In this document: in pieces, positions 1 to 6,068 of the stretch
Position numbering within the stretch: position 1 is the stretch's first letter
Layout of the letters: each line of letters begins with the position of its first letter
Notes under the pieces: generated by a model
Seen by the model: the letters and a program-made list of their open reading frames with translations, nothing else
Database searches by the model: none
Told to the model about the DNA's origin: nothing
Translations under genes and position numbers: made by a program
From: Micrococcales bacterium
Lineage (GTDB): Bacteria > Actinomycetota > Actinomycetes > Actinomycetales > Dermatophilaceae
NCBI GenBank assembly: GCA_003157445.1
Contig: PMJN01000068.1
Coordinates: 1-6,068 of the forward strand
Length of the DNA: 6,068 nt
Reading direction: 5' to 3'

Positions 1-1455
1 GCCACTGAGAGTGCGCTCGATGACACCTGCGGCGTACTGCTCTTCGATCGGCATCCGGGCCACGTCATCACGTGGGATCAGGGAGTGCAGAAGACCGCGA
101 GCCCAGGCCGCGAGATCGTCCCACGTGCCTGGGTCGGCGATCGCGGCGAACCATTCCATCAGCTCGTTCATGAACTCCCGCAATGCGATTGCTGTCTGCT
201 GGTTGCGTGCCGCTCGGGTGATCGTGGACTCGTGGGGCTCGTCCTTGTGCCGTTCGGCCTTGATGATCGCCGTTTGTGTCTGGATGTAGGTTGTCAGCCG
301 CCTCTGCCAGTGCTCACCGGCGACCACCCCTGCCTCGCGCGATATCCGCTCCCAGCCGGAGACGCTGATGCGCTCGCCGGCGAAGTCGCGTGGGCTGACC
401 TCACCGAGCGTCCGGAGCACGTCGGTCCTTCGGAAATCGGTCCGGCCTGTCTCAAGCAGGCCCAGTATCAGCCGGGACACTGCACGCTCGTTGACTGGGC
501 GAACGCCGGGGCCGTTGGTTGTGATGCCCGCCGCGCCGAGGTGTTCGTGCAGCAGACGAGCATATGGCGACCGGTCGGCGTACAGGACGGCAACGCGGTG
601 AGCGGGAACCGACTGCAACCATTGGACGACTTCGCGTACGACGCACCGCACCTCGTCGTCGGAGTCTGAGGCATGCAGTACACGGGTGGCGTATGGCATA
701 GATGTGACGGCTGGTGCGTGAAACTCCTGTGCGAGTGTGCGCAGCGCGGTGACCACGCCCTGATCGGCGCGGGTGTTGCCGGTGAAGCCGGCGATGACGT
801 GCACATCCCTCAGGTCCGCGAGGGACTGGGCAAAAGCAGTCTCGGCCCGACTGAGGTCTTGTGGGAGATACAGCAGCACTGGCCCCAGCCCCGTTGTGGC
901 AGAGGGATTTTCGCGGACTATCACCGTCGCTGCCAGCAGGAGGTCGGTGGTGTCATACCAGCGCGACTCAAGCTCGGTGATGGTCTCGCGGTGAAGGCGT
1001 ACCACGTCCTTGACGAGCTCGGAGGCCGACCCAAGGCTGGTGAGGGTCGCGTCACTGACGTCACGAAGAGTCGTCATGGCCTGGCTGAGCGCACGGGAGG
1101 TGGAGGGATGGCTGGCAACGGGCTCGAAGATGCCGGGGTTGGCGTCGAGGCGACGGCGGATGGTGGCGGCGATCACCGGACGTGTGGCGGGGCGCTTGCC
1201 TGCTGCGGTCAGAACTGGCGCGGCGAGCTGCTCGGCCAGGCGGGGCAGCGTGGAGAAATAGATGCCGGCGACGCCATTGCTCTTGTCACTCAGGCCGCGG
1301 GCCAGGAACCGGCGGGCGACAATGCCGGCGATGTTGTTCGGCACCAGCACCGTCACCGGAGCCATCGGGTCGTCGTGCTTGATTTGTTGCACCGTTGCTC
1401 GCAAGGCCGCCAAGGCGAGCCGACCGTATGGTGTCGTCGTCACCTGAACGCTCAC
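1..1455 (-). CDS. AddB-like PD-(D/E)XK nuclease family protein, N-terminal 485 codons (3' end beyond the window)
   Basis: The frame is open from GTG 1455 to base 1, so the C-terminal nuclease domain is off-window. The visible part reads as the inactivated-helicase N-terminus of an actinobacterial AddB-like protein. Residues 31-53 (MAPVTVLVPNNIAGIVARRF) are the first strand/helix. LLYLPQDLSRAETAFAQSL and LRDVHVIAGFTGN follow at about 194-235. The block VLHASDSDDEVRCVVREVV with VAVLYADRSPYARLLHEHL is at about 259-307. NGPGVRPVNERAVSRLILG and WERISREAGVV follow. Such proteins work with an AddA/UvrD-type helicase-nuclease in end processing at double-strand breaks; that partner would be expected just past the left edge. 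No Walker A motif (GxxGxGKT) is present at the N-terminus, unlike Firmicutes AddB. The start is chosen because GAGGGG lies six bases upstream and the same frame meets a TAG at 1498-1500. Confidence 0.85.
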   Translation of the reverse strand, partial: MSVQVTTTPYGRLALAALRATVQQIKHDDPMAPVTVLVPNNIAGIVARRFLARGLSDKSNGVAGIYFSTLPRLAEQLAAPVLTAAGKRPATRPVIAATIRRRLDANPGIFEPVASHPSTSRALSQAMTTLRDVSDATLTSLGSASELVKDVVRLHRETITELESRWYDTTDLLLAATVIVRENPSATTGLGPVLLYLPQDLSRAETAFAQSLADLRDVHVIAGFTGNTRADQGVVTALRTLAQEFHAPAVTSMPYATRVLHASDSDDEVRCVVREVVQWLQSVPAHRVAVLYADRSPYARLLHEHLGAAGITTNGPGVRPVNERAVSRLILGLLETGRTDFRRTDVLRTLGEVSPRDFAGERISVSGWERISREAGVVAGEHWQRRLTTYIQTQTAIIKAERHKDEPHESTITRAARNQQTAIALREFMNELMEWFAAIADPGTWDDLAAWARGLLHSLIPRDDVARMPIEEQYAAGVIERTLSG

Positions 1456-1484
1456 ATTGCCCCCCTCGCGATACCGCTTCGCCT

Positions 1485-1498
1485 GCCTGATCGCAGGC
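1485..1498. repeat. Short inverted repeat GCCTG-ATCG-CAGGC upstream of the AddB-like gene
   Basis: Perfect five-base arms around four bases lie 30-43 bases before the GTG start at 1455. The 123 bases between the broken PLDc_N gene and this start otherwise hold only a weak -10-like TATCTA (minus strand, about 1522-1527) with no matching -35. This leader could contain a promoter for the nuclease gene, but I cannot place it. Confidence 0.25.
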
Positions 1499-1578
1499 TA
1501 TCGGCCCGCGCGGACAAGCGGCTAGATATCGAACGAATGCTCGACGTGAGGATCCGGGGTGGTGTTGGCGATCTCTTG

Positions 1579-1789
1579 TCATTCGCGCGGCAGGGGACCG
1601 CGCGCGAAGTACGCAATCGGGCCCAGGAAGTTCACCCCGATGACTGGCGCCCATACCGCGGACCAGCTCCGCTGGTCGGGTCGCGAGGTCGGCCCACGCC
1701 ATTGCGGCGAGTTTGAGCTGCACAGACGCTGCCACCAGGATCGCCGTCTGCCGTCGCTCTCTCAGCTCACTCCACCGCCGTGCCTTCAT
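1579..1789 (-). pseudogene. PLDc_N-type small membrane protein, broken by a frameshift
   Basis: From ATG 1789 the frame reads MKARRWSELRERRQTAILVA, ASVQLKLAAMAWADLATRPA, ELVRG: the first half of an actinobacterial PLDc_N (phospholipase D nuclease N-terminal) protein, a small two-helix membrane protein of unknown role. The frame then goes out of register near 1656. The second half is intact in the next frame (VWAPVIGVNFLGPIAYFARG) and ends LPRE-stop at 1579. Joined, the halves give about 70 aa, the family's normal size. The connecting residues, usually Gly-Pro-Lys, are missing, so a deletion of 8 or 11 bases (or another loss of 3n+2) explains it better than a single-base sequencing slip. Without a shift, the first frame runs on as nonsense into the next gene. 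The start has only a weak AAGG upstream. The family call is from the VNFLGPIAYF and WADLA-RPA signatures. Confidence 0.75.
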
Positions 1790-1857
1790 GTGCCTTGCCC
1801 TTGTCGCAGTGGTGTCGGGATGTCTCGGCTGTCAGCACTCGCTCATATGGGGGTGAG

Positions 1858-1877
1858 GCGTCCGCTCATCGGGACGC
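1858..1877 (-). terminator. Hairpin around a stop codon, weak terminator candidate
   Basis: GCGTCC (1858-1863) and GGACGC (1872-1877) are perfect complementary arms with an eight-base loop that contains the TGA stop of the preceding ORF. No T-run follows on the minus strand, so rho-independent termination is doubtful. The stem may instead mark the 3' end of that small gene. Confidence 0.3.
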
Positions 1878-2138
1878 GCGGGCGCGCACGAATCTCTCCA
1901 GACGCTGTCGAGCCTCGAGCATCGTGATCTCCAGCGCCCGATTGGGGGCGGCCTGCCGACTCTCGTCCAAGACGGAACGGACGATCTCGGCGACGAGACC
2001 GGGTGGCACCCTGCCGTCAAGCTCGGCTGACAGTGTCGCGGTAATCTCGGCGGACCCCTGCCTGCTGTCGCTCGTTAAGTAGCCCGGCTGCAAAGTGCTG
2101 GTGGTCGCTGAGGCGCAAAGGCGACTGTCGTTGACCAA
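1866..2138 (-). CDS. Possible small helical protein (three-helix-bundle-like C-terminus); start uncertain
   Basis: The last 60 or so residues look like a real protein: AEITATLSAELDGRVPPGLV, then AEIVRSVLDESR, then ALEITMLEARQRLERFVRA form three amphipathic helices. They recall the small three-helix-bundle dimerisation proteins of actinobacteria. I could not confirm that assignment. The start is the problem. No ATG or GTG lies just before the helical part. The nearest usable codons are TTG 2138 (AGGA about nine bases upstream, giving 90 aa, used here) and GTG 2270, which would give a 134-aa product with an unlikely N-terminus overlapping the previous ORF. An internal GTG (in DGRVPP) would remove helix one. 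A six-base inverted repeat (1858-1863 with 1872-1877) flanks the stop codon. Either a rare start is used, or the gene has lost its original start, as its damaged neighbour would suggest. Confidence 0.42.
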   Translation of the reverse strand: MVNDSRLCASATTSTLQPGYLTSDSRQGSAEITATLSAELDGRVPPGLVAEIVRSVLDESRQAAPNRALEITMLEARQRLERFVRARASR

Positions 2139-2165
2139 GGTGGTTGTCCTCAACCAAGGTAGTTG
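2128..2165. repeat. Two-copy 19-bp tandem direct repeat
   Basis: Read on the minus strand, CAACTACCTTGGTTGAGGA (2165-2147) is followed directly by CAACCACCTTGGTCAACGA (2146-2128). They match at 15 of 19 positions. The centre also contains an inverted repeat TGGTTG-TCCT-CAACCA (2141-2156). Direct repeats near two helical turns apart often serve as paired operator sites. This pair spans the stop of one small ORF and the probable start of the next. Confidence 0.55.
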
Positions 2166-2386
2166 GAGGGATCGTTGAACGGGCGCGAGTGCGCGTGACG
2201 CGATGGTCCCACACGTGCCGGACTGACCGGCCGGGGAGGGCACGGGTCCGTTGCCTGATCGCCCTCCCACACAGCGCTGTGCCTCACGGGAGTCTCCTCC
2301 TCACGTGTTGGTGTGGCGATGGCTTCTTCAACCAGGCGCGCGAGCGTGGCGGCGTTGGTGAACCTTCCTGCGTCATCGCGTGACAT
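2150..2386 (-). CDS. Small unrecognised ORF with a strong ribosome binding site
   Basis: The start is the best evidence: AAGGAG lies six bases before ATG 2386, and this ATG is 17 bases after the DUF1918 stop, as in an operon. The predicted product is 78 aa and matches no family I know. The first 30 residues (MSRDDAGRFTNAATLARLVE and on) look like a real N-terminus with an amphipathic helix. The rest is rich in Pro, Arg and Ser (DPCPPRPVSPARVGPSR) and looks less like folded protein. It also runs across a perfect 8-base inverted repeat, and its stop falls in a tandem repeat. A second in-frame GTG at 2287 has GAGGAGGAG just upstream. It may be a short functional protein or the front of a gene that has lost its frame. 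Translation from the ATG seems likely; an intact 78-aa product is doubtful. Confidence 0.45.
   Translation of the reverse strand: MSRDDAGRFTNAATLARLVEEAIATPTREEETPVRHSAVWEGDQATDPCPPRPVSPARVGPSRHAHSRPFNDPSNYLG
2234..2268. repeat. Perfect 8-bp inverted repeat with 19-base loop
   Basis: GGGAGGGC at 2234-2241 pairs perfectly with GCCCTCCC at 2261-2268. On the minus-strand RNA this would be a very stable GC stem. No U-run follows, so it is not a classical terminator. It sits within the small ORF 2150-2386. Confidence 0.5.
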
Positions 2387-2403
2387 GGCTGACTCCTTCG
2401 GCC

Positions 2404-2604
2404 TCAGGCGGACTTGCTGCTTGACGGGTGTTCTACTGATGCATCCGCCCCAGGAAACACGAGAGCCTCATGCCCGTCGTGGTGGCGGACCAGGTATGGC
2501 GGCCCACCATCGGGTCCCCGGATCTCGAGGATTTCGGATGACTGATCCGCCATTCCGACCACTCGTCCATGAACATGAAGTCGGTCACCTACTGATGCCC
2601 GCAT
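2404..2604 (-). CDS. DUF1918 domain small protein
   Basis: This 66-aa soluble protein is nearly all one domain. MRASVGDRLHVHGRVVG, then EILEIRGPDGGPPYLVR, then DGHEALVFPGADASVEH are hallmarks of the actinobacterial DUF1918 family, a small SH3-like/beta-barrel protein of unknown biochemical role. Its members often lie with universal-stress-protein and other stress or hypoxia genes. The ATG at 2604 is preceded by GGGGAGGG five bases upstream, a strong Shine-Dalgarno, and the family begins at exactly this residue. The last eight residues (HPSSSKSA and neighbours) are an unstructured tail. It follows the hydrogenase operon after a 96-base gap containing an inverted repeat, so it may have its own promoter. 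The next possible gene starts 17 bases beyond its stop, close enough for one transcript. Confidence 0.92.
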   Translation of the reverse strand: MRASVGDRLHVHGRVVGMADQSSEILEIRGPDGGPPYLVRHHDGHEALVFPGADASVEHPSSSKSA

Positions 2605-2640
2605 GCCAGCCCTCCCCAGAATTGTGTATTCAGCATGTAC

Positions 2641-2661
2641 CTTCCCGAACGCTGTGGGAAG
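2641..2661 (-). promoter_or_regulatory. Inverted repeat TTCCC-N9-GGGAA type between two genes (weak terminator or operator)
   Basis: The minus strand reads CTTCCC, nine bases, then GGGAAG: perfect six-base arms. It lies 40 bases past the stop at 2701 and 37 bases before the DUF1918 start. There is no T-run after it, so intrinsic termination would be weak at best; a protein-binding site for the DUF1918 promoter is equally possible. The distal arm begins TTCGGGA, which matches one half of the DosR consensus, but the other half does not follow. I found no convincing -35/-10 pair here; TACACAAT, near 2622-2629 on the minus strand, is the best -10-like stretch. Confidence 0.35.
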
Positions 2662-2700
2662 AGTTGAGGGTATTCCTTGACCGAGACCAGACCTTTGCCC

Positions 2701-3492
2701 TCAGGCCAGCACCGAGGCAGGAGCGTTGTTGACAGCAGCCAGCTGCGTCTGGGTGTAGTGCCGCAGCGATCGCATCTGGGCGGGCTCCAGCCGGTCGCAG
2801 ACCCAGTCCCAGTGCAGTGAGCACCAGTCGCCAGCGGCGAGTTGGCGGCTCAGCCGCATGGTCCCCTCGCCGGTCACCGCCAGTTCGTCGCGGACTGCAC
2901 CCAGCACCAGACGATGACCGTCCCACTCAAGTGGCTGAGACTGCACAACAGCCTTGTCCCCGATGACGGCGACGACCTGGCCCCACCGGATCCGGCAGCG
3001 GTCGAGCACGTGAAGCGGCTCGCTGACCACCCCGCTGCGTAGTAGTCCCACGAACGGATATACGCCGAGAACGTGGAAGCTGTGGTGGGGGAGGGCGCCG
3101 TTGGGGATGGCCTCGGCGAGGGCAGGCCAGGACGGGCCGGCACGACGACGGAAACGTTCGTCCAGTGACCCGGCCAGGAGGGCTGGCCTGACCCGCTGGA
3201 GCAACGCATTGCCCAGCCAGTAGGCCTGGACGACTCTGGCGTCCAGAGGGTCGTCCAAATGGTTGGCGGCTGCGATGAGCTCCAGGTAGGGCCAGGCGCC
3301 CTCGAACTCACGCAGTCTGAGGCGAAGGCCCCCGTCCACCACACCCGCAGAGGTCTGTTCGAGCAGGGCCCGGTGGTCGTCGCCACCGCAGTACCCCAGC
3401 TCGTTGGGCGGGTACGCGTAGCGAGCGAAAAGCAGCGGACCCTCAGTGACGGGTCGGGGCCCGTCGACCTCCGGCGGACCAGACCGTCTCAC
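2701..3492 (-). CDS. Hydrogenase-associated protein of unknown function (probably DUF6390-type)
   Basis: This is a soluble protein with no predicted membrane segment, and I assign no function. The block LLFARYAYPPNELGYCG, the acidic/aromatic FEGAWPYLELIA, HHSFHVLGVYPFVGLL and DWCSLHWDWVCDRL recall an actinobacterial family seen beside [NiFe]-hydrogenases that I believe is DUF6390; I could not verify that name. The segment CRIRWGQVVAVIGDKAV, about two thirds along, resembles the start of HypC. CSLHWDWVC has a Cys-x2-His-x4-Cys arrangement that might bind metal. The start is uncertain. The frame opens at GTG 3546, inside the transporter gene, with an Arg-rich lead and no Shine-Dalgarno. GTG 3528 is weak. 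I chose GTG 3492 (263 aa), which avoids the overlap, has GGTAAG six bases upstream and lies closest to the conserved-looking block. It is the last gene of the hydrogenase operon before a hairpin and a 96-base gap. Confidence 0.8.
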   Translation of the reverse strand: MRRSGPPEVDGPRPVTEGPLLFARYAYPPNELGYCGGDDHRALLEQTSAGVVDGGLRLRLREFEGAWPYLELIAAANHLDDPLDARVVQAYWLGNALLQRVRPALLAGSLDERFRRRAGPSWPALAEAIPNGALPHHSFHVLGVYPFVGLLRSGVVSEPLHVLDRCRIRWGQVVAVIGDKAVVQSQPLEWDGHRLVLGAVRDELAVTGEGTMRLSRQLAAGDWCSLHWDWVCDRLEPAQMRSLRHYTQTQLAAVNNAPASVLA

Positions 3493-3517
3493 GGTGCACT
3501 TACCGACGTCGGACCGC

Positions 3518-4498
3518 TCACGTCGCACCCGCCTGCGTCGATTCACCGGCTAGGGCGTGGCGACTGCGCCACGCCGGCAGTGCCACCAGGATGGCGCCGG
3601 CGAGCACGAGGGCCACCCAGCCAAGTTGCGGGACTAGTGGTCTTCCGTTCACGGCAGCGGCCAGCAGTGCGGTGATCACCGCTCCGATGACCAGCACCGC
3701 TGTGACGTCGACCGCCGGAGCCCTCGATAGGGCCGCGAACCATGTGGCGACATAACCCGCGAGGATCGCTCCGGTCACCAAGACCCACATCCACTGGTTG
3801 CCGGTCAGGGCGATGAGCGTCCCGCCGTTGCCGCGGATCACGGTCCAGACGAGCAGGACAACCGATCCGATGCCCATCCGGGTCAATCCCACGGTCCACG
3901 ACGACAGATCGGTGAGGAGCTTCTTGGCGATAATCACCTCGCCGGCCCACAGCAGCGTCGCCCCCAGCACCATCAGCTGGCCCCGGCCGAAGACTGTCGT
4001 AGCCCCCCCGCCCATTCCGATCTGGCCGACCATCAGCAGCGTGATTGCCGCAACTTGCAGGGCTCCCAGCCGCTCGCCCAGCAGTGGCATCGCGAGCAGA
4101 GCCACCCAGACCAGCAGGGTCTTCTGAATGAAGGCGGCGTCCACGGCCGAAGCCAAGGCCAGTCCCTGGAAGAAGAGTACGAACGCGATCGCCCCGCCGA
4201 AGACGCCGACGATCGCAAGGCCGGTCCATTGGCCCGGCCGCGACGGGCGCGTCAGCACGTTCTCGCGGCGGCTCGCGGACATCGCGCCGATGAGTGAGGC
4301 CAGCACGATGGCCGCCACAACGTTCTTTGCGGTCGTGTACGTCGTTGCGTCACCGAACGCCTTGACCCCGTAGGAGTTGACGAAGACGGCTATGCCGCTG
4401 ATGCAGGCCGCGGCCAGTGCCAGTAGGAGGCCAGTGCGTCGGGTCGTGGCCGGTCCTACCGCAGTTGGTCGCGTGCGCTCACGTCGGGGCAGGTTCAT
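3518..4498 (-). CDS. EamA/DMT-superfamily membrane transporter
   Basis: This is an integral membrane protein of the drug/metabolite transporter superfamily, 326 aa. Ten hydrophobic segments can be read, at about residues 23-43, 53-75, 92-112, 118-140, 147-163, 172-191, 203-222, 236-256, 262-283 and 291-309. They form two five-helix EamA repeats. Typical features are the small-residue and aromatic pattern of helix 3-4 (GGAIAFVLFFQGLALASAVDA), the MPLLGERLG turn after helix 4, and an Arg-rich N-terminus of about 22 residues that is probably cytoplasmic. The ATG at 4498 overlaps the hypC stop and has AAGGAG five to six bases upstream, so translation is coupled to hypC. The substrate cannot be read from the sequence. 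Family members export amino acids, metabolites or drugs, and a role tied to the hydrogenase (metal, cofactor or ligand precursor) is only inferred from position. Confidence 0.88.
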   Translation of the reverse strand: MNLPRRERTRPTAVGPATTRRTGLLLALAAACISGIAVFVNSYGVKAFGDATTYTTAKNVVAAIVLASLIGAMSASRRENVLTRPSRPGQWTGLAIVGVFGGAIAFVLFFQGLALASAVDAAFIQKTLLVWVALLAMPLLGERLGALQVAAITLLMVGQIGMGGGATTVFGRGQLMVLGATLLWAGEVIIAKKLLTDLSSWTVGLTRMGIGSVVLLVWTVIRGNGGTLIALTGNQWMWVLVTGAILAGYVATWFAALSRAPAVDVTAVLVIGAVITALLAAAVNGRPLVPQLGWVALVLAGAILVALPAWRSRHALAGESTQAGAT

Positions 4499-4722
4499 TT
4501 GGCTCCTTCATCAATCGGCGCTCGCAACTCGAGCGCGTCCCTGGCTTCCTGTTCGGTCAACCTGGCCAGCACCAGTCCCGAGTGCACTAGCACCCAGTCA
4601 CCGGGTCGTACGGCGGAACTGATGGCCAGCAGTGACGCCCTGATCTCTCGATCACCGGTACGGATTTGCACGCACCGGTCAGCACCCACCGTGGTGATAC
4701 GGCCAACCGTTCCTAAGCACAT
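4495..4722 (-). CDS. hypC: HypC/HybG/HupF-family hydrogenase maturation chaperone
   Basis: This is a small chaperone that, with HypD, carries the Fe(CN)2CO unit to the apo large subunit. The product is 75 aa, the usual length. It begins MCLGTVGRI, with the invariant Cys2 exposed after Met removal, and continues with the short-strand pattern of the HypC beta-barrel (CVQIRTGDREIRASL, then VRPGDWVLVHSGLVLARL). The helical tail LTEQEARDALEL is also typical. The start at 4722 is fixed by the MCLG motif and by AAGGAG about seven bases upstream inside the protease gene. It overlaps the protease stop by one base and the transporter start by four (ATGA). No other hyp genes are visible here. A hypC placed directly behind a large subunit and its protease suggests a chaperone specific to this enzyme, with hypA, B, D, E and F encoded elsewhere. 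Confidence 0.94.
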   Translation of the reverse strand: MCLGTVGRITTVGADRCVQIRTGDREIRASLLAISSAVRPGDWVLVHSGLVLARLTEQEARDALELRAPIDEGAK

Positions 4723-5185
4723 TAGGGCTCTCCTTGGCTGGCATCGATCGCGTTGAACACTGCATCGATGGCAGCCGGCAGCGCGTCCAGGACGGCCTCG
4801 GACATGGGGGCGCCGGCATCAAACTGGCCAGCCTCCACACCGACAACCACCAGCCTTCGCGGCATGAGGTCCAGACTGCGGGCGAGCTCCACCACGGCAG
4901 CCAGCCCGAGCGCGTGGGTGCCTCCGGCGGACCAGTTGCCTGCGGGGAGCTTCTGCTGTATGACGTCGACAACGCGGATATCCCCGGGTTGGCCACCGGA
5001 GACGATCGCGTCCGCGACAACGACGGTGTCTTCGGGGTCCCAGGCGTCGAGCGCCTCGCTGGGATCGTCGAACTCGAGGGCCAGCACGTCGAGACGCTCG
5101 AACGCAACCTGACGGGCCACCTCAACGCCCACGCCGTCATCACCACGGTCGGGGTTGCCAATGCCTATGACGAGGGCCGGCCGGG

Positions 5186-5189
<4 letters not shown>
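4722..5189 (-). CDS. Hydrogenase maturation protease (HycI/HybD family)
   Basis: This is a nickel-dependent endopeptidase that removes the C-terminal peptide of the large subunit once nickel is inserted, closing the active site. The product is 155 aa, normal for the family. It opens with VIGIGNPDRGDDGVG, the family signature. By comparison with HybD, the nickel-sensing ligands are probably Asp18 (in GDDG), Asp60 (VVVAD) and His92 (GGTHALGL), followed by VGVEAGQFDAG, a typical late motif. I chose the ATG at 5189 because it overlaps the hydrogenase stop as ATGA, has GGAGGAG just upstream, and leaves only a few residues before the first beta strand. The same frame opens at 5237, but those extra residues lie inside the large-subunit gene and do not look like the family. 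The gene ends by sharing one base (TAATG) with the HypC gene. It is probably dedicated to the hydrogenase encoded immediately upstream. Confidence 0.94.

Positions 5190-6068
<879 letters not shown>

Noticed and set aside
85..669. 194-codon open frame on the plus strand
   Set aside because: It is antisense to the AddB-like gene, whose protein reads coherently. The plus-strand product has no recognisable domain.
1286..1578. Continuation of the first PLDc_N frame into the nuclease gene
   Set aside because: After the frameshift near 1656 the product loses all family similarity and overlaps the AddB-like gene in another frame. It is read-through nonsense.
673..1716. 347-codon open frame on the plus strand
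   Set aside because: Long only because high GC keeps the antisense frame open. It crosses the AddB-like gene, its leader and the broken PLDc_N gene, and its product is Gly/Arg-rich with no family features.
2131..2165. Plus-strand promoter starting at TTGACC
   Set aside because: The -35-like hexamer has no acceptable -10 at 16-18 bases and no plus-strand gene follows. The sequence is better described as part of the tandem repeat.
3259..3675. Plus-strand open frame opposite the transporter/unknown-protein junction
   Set aside because: No Shine-Dalgarno, no recognisable domain, and antisense to two well-supported genes.
3543..4229. 228-codon minus-strand frame inside the transporter gene
   Set aside because: Arg/Gly/Asp-rich shadow of the EamA transporter. 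The other frame gives ten clean membrane helices and a good start.

Overview
The window is high-GC DNA with actinobacterial character: GTG as well as ATG starts, G/C-rich third codon positions, and an actinobacterial set of protein families. Every gene I can support lies on the minus strand, so the biological order runs from the right edge to the left edge. I see no rRNA, tRNA, CRISPR array, insertion sequence or attachment site.

Right half (about 2701-6068): the distal part of a [NiFe]-hydrogenase operon. In transcription order it holds the C-terminal part of a large subunit (most like group 3b, NAD(P)-linked), its dedicated HycI/HybD-type maturation protease, a HypC-family chaperone, a ten-helix EamA/DMT transporter, and a hydrogenase-associated protein of unknown function (probably the DUF6390 type). 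The first three junctions are stop/start overlaps of 4, 1 and 4 bases, and the start codons at 5189, 4722 and 4498 have strong Shine-Dalgarno sequences, so these genes look translationally coupled. The protease and HypC mature the large subunit. The roles of the transporter and the last protein are unknown, but their position suggests they serve the hydrogenase. The last protein has a short stretch that aligns without gaps to the Cys-containing N-terminus of the HypC two genes upstream.

Middle (about 1579-2700): a block of small genes typical of actinobacterial stress or hypoxia loci. It holds an intact DUF1918 protein, a small unrecognised ORF with an excellent ribosome binding site, a small helical ORF with no good start codon, and a PLDc_N-type membrane protein split by a frameshift. 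Between and within them are a 19-bp tandem direct repeat and several GC-rich inverted repeats. The block looks partly eroded.

Left part (1-1455): the N-terminal 485 codons of an AddB-like PD-(D/E)XK nuclease family protein. The frame is open through the left edge, so its nuclease domain is off the window. It starts at a GTG behind a good Shine-Dalgarno and appears to be an ordinary recombination/repair gene that flanks the hydrogenase and stress region.
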